Source: Pseudomonas serbica | GTDB taxonomy: Bacteria; Pseudomonadota; Gammaproteobacteria; Pseudomonadales; Pseudomonadaceae | Length of the DNA stretch: 64,000 nucleotides | Direction of reading: 5' to 3' | Assembly (NCBI RefSeq): GCF_028823535.1 | Contig: NZ_JAQIYM010000003.1 | Coordinates: forward strand, 186,001 to 250,000 | Shown: piece after piece, positions 61,584 to 64,000 of the stretch | How positions within the stretch are numbered: position 1 is the stretch's first letter | How the letters are laid out: every line of letters begins with the position of its first letter | Translations under genes and position numbers: made by a program | Notes under the pieces: generated by a model | What the model was told of the DNA's origin: nothing | The model's database searches: none | The model's input: only the letters and a program-made list of their open reading frames with translations

Positions 61584-62701
61584 TATTCTCGTCCCCTGGT
61601 AGTAGCCGGCGCGGAGACTGGCGGTTTGGCCGCAGGCTTGGCGGCGGCGGGTTGCGCCGCCGGTGGCTTGGCGGGTGCGGTCGCGGCTGGTTTGGTAGCA
61701 GGCTTGACCGGGGTCGTGGCAGCCGGCGCGGCCACTGGAGCAGTTGGGGCAGCGGGAGCGGTAACAGCCGCAGGAACAACCGCTGGCCTCGGCACGGTCG
61801 CCGGAATGATCGGCCCACCGCCCTGCGCATCCAGGCTTTCCTGGGCCTGGGCAGCATCGTTGGCGCGCTCTTCGGCGGTCCGGGTGTCGCTGAACACCAG
61901 CAGCAGGTAACGGCTGCGGTTCAAGGCGGCAGTTGGCACGGCGCGAACGATGGCGAACGGCTGGCCAGAATCGTGGATCACTTCCTTGACCGTCGCCACC
62001 GGGTAACCTGCCGGGAAGCGCTGGCCAAGGCCGGAACTGACCAGCAGGTCGCCTTCCTTGATATCGGCGGTATCGGCGACGTGACGCAGTTCCAGGCGCT
62101 CCGGGTTGCCAGTGCCGCTGGCAATGGCGCGCAGGCCGTTGCGGTTGACCTGCACCGGAATGCTATGGGTGGAATCGGTCAGCAGCAGGACCCGGGAGGT
62201 GTAGGGCATCAACTCGACCACCTGGCCCATCAGGCCTCGGGCATCGAGTACCGGCTGACCGAGCACCACGCCGTCGCGCTCACCCTTGTTGATGATGATG
62301 CGATGGGTGAACGGGTTGGGGTCCATGCCGATCAACTCGGCCACTTCGACCTTTTCGTTGACCAGTGCCGAAGAGTTGAGCAGCTCGCGCAGCCGGACGT
62401 TCTGCTCGGTCAGGGAGGCAAGCTTTTGCATGCGCCCCTGCAACAGCAGGTTTTCGCTCTTGAGTTTTTCGTTTTCGGCGACGAGTTCGGTGCGGCTGCC
62501 AAACTGGCTGGCCACACCCTGCCATAGCCGCTGCGGCAGGTCGGTGATCCAGTAAGACTGCATCAGCACCAGCGACATCTGGCTACGCACTGGCTTGAAC
62601 AGTGTGAAGCGGGCATCGACCACCATCAGCGCGACCGACAGCACGACCAGCACCAACAAGCGCACGCCCAGTGAGGGACCCTTGGTGAAAAGCGGTTTAA
62701 T
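61583..62701 (-). CDS. mreC: Rod shape-determining protein MreC, apparent ATT start
   Basis: A 372-residue bitopic protein of the elongasome. A transmembrane helix (about 13-30) and coiled coil (about 70-105) are followed by two beta domains, then an Ala/Pro/Lys-rich tail of some 85 residues. The first ATG/GTG (62665) cuts into the transmembrane N-terminus and lacks a ribosome site. In frame, 12 codons upstream, the codon ATT (62701-62699) sits 6 bases after GGAGGAG and opens IKPLFTKGPSLGVRLLV, a likely real N-terminus. No ATG, GTG or TTG exists between that site and an in-frame stop. Confidence 0.9.
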   Translation of the reverse strand: MKPLFTKGPSLGVRLLVLVVLSVALMVVDARFTLFKPVRSQMSLVLMQSYWITDLPQRLWQGVASQFGSRTELVAENEKLKSENLLLQGRMQKLASLTEQNVRLRELLNSSALVNEKVEVAELIGMDPNPFTHRIIINKGERDGVVLGQPVLDARGLMGQVVELMPYTSRVLLLTDSTHSIPVQVNRNGLRAIASGTGNPERLELRHVADTADIKEGDLLVSSGLGQRFPAGYPVATVKEVIHDSGQPFAIVRAVPTAALNRSRYLLLVFSDTRTAEERANDAAQAQESLDAQGGGPIIPATVPRPAVVPAAVTAPAAPTAPVAAPAATTPVKPATKPAATAPAKPPAAQPAAAKPAAKPPVSAPATTRGRE

Positions 62702-62785
62702 AAGCCGCTCCTCCCAGGCAAATGTTCTCTTTATTCATACGGCATCAAACCGGCCTGGATGCAGACGACAGAAGATAAACGCGAA

Positions 62786-62811
62786 CAGGCAGCACTGCAA
62801 AGTGCCGCCTG
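62786..62811 (-). other. Hairpin between mreB and mreC
   Basis: CAGGC-a-GCACT pairs with AGTGC-c-GCCTG around GCAA, 33 bp after the mreB stop. A weak T-rich stretch follows on the minus strand. It could let mreB be made in excess over mreC and mreD. Confidence 0.45.
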
Positions 62812-62843
62812 CGCGCTCAACAGCATAGAGGCGATCCGGCGAA

Positions 62844-63893
<1,050 letters not shown>

Positions 63894-63925
63894 CTAGGCA
63901 ACGCGTGGGTAAAAAAGTGCGGCAA

Positions 63926-63954
63926 ACTCTAACAACGACAGGGATTTTGGGCAA
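63926..63954 (-). promoter_or_regulatory. Putative mreB promoter
   Basis: On the minus strand TTGCCC and TAGAGT are separated by 17 bp, ending 45 bp before the mreB ATG. The divergent plus-strand gene expected here (gatC in other pseudomonads) would begin beyond the window edge. Confidence 0.5.
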
Positions 63955-64000
63955 GGCGCCAATATGTTAAATTGACCGCTTTTATGTGCACCAAACCCCA

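Overview
The window is a stretch of chromosome from a Pseudomonas of the fluorescens/putida type. The grounds are GC-rich coding sequence, several intergenic REP palindromes of the fluorescens type, a fused cysNC, a DegS-like protease with the AlgW active-site layout, a short-form hisG, a nitrogen-PTS cluster downstream of rpoN, and a short-LOV blue-light locus. Gene order is that of ordinary chromosome. I see no insertion sequence, prophage, CRISPR array, tRNA or rRNA.

Layout. 1-3.5 kb: homogentisate (tyrosine/phenylalanine) catabolism, fahA (cut by the left edge), hmgA and the divergent IclR-type regulator hmgR with a shared operator. 3.5-9.4 kb: a MalT/LAL-type LuxR regulator and a DUF1302-DUF1329 envelope pair. 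9.4-10.1 kb: a gene-poor, partly AT-rich gap with one strong terminator. 10.1-14.4 kb: an AmpDh3-like amidase, a multifunctional-enzyme-type SDR, a MEST/PEG1-like alpha/beta hydrolase translationally coupled to a class II aldolase, and a flavodoxin. 14.5-19.3 kb: a light-response and pterin block, with a short LOV protein, a degenerate PilZ-like protein, a LitR-like MerR regulator that has lost its cobalamin ligand, and the divergent folM-folE-folX-DUF1244-hopJ run. 19.5-26.9 kb: 2-aminoadipate transaminase, trxB, cysZ, a GT4 glycosyltransferase, an old-yellow-enzyme reductase, a glutathione peroxidase, SlyD and DUF3565. 27-35 kb: long-form pta, a YihG-like acyltransferase, cysD-cysNC, a Nif3 protein and algW. 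35.2-43.2 kb, leftward: mlaFEDCB, ibaG, murA, hisG, hisD, hisC. 43.4-50.5 kb, rightward: kdsD-kdsC-lptC-lptA-lptB, then rpoN-hpf-ptsN-rapZ-ptsO. 50.6-64 kb: pmbA, yjgA, then the leftward block mreB-mreC-mreD-maf-rng-yhdP-nit-tldD.

How it fits together. Most of the right half builds and maintains the envelope: Mla lipid transport, Kdo synthesis and LPS export, MurA, the Mre rod complex and YhdP. The left half is accessory metabolism and regulation. The most interesting locus is the light block. A LOV photoreceptor with no output domain sits beside a LitR relative that cannot bind B12 in the usual way, and a GTP cyclohydrolase/monapterin operon diverges from the regulator. The regulator's own promoter has an unusual 19-bp spacer and a pair of 11-bp direct repeats. 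A second notable point is mreC, whose only well-placed start appears to be the rare codon ATT behind a strong Shine-Dalgarno sequence.

All family assignments were made by reading the protein sequences and from memory of the families. No database search was run.
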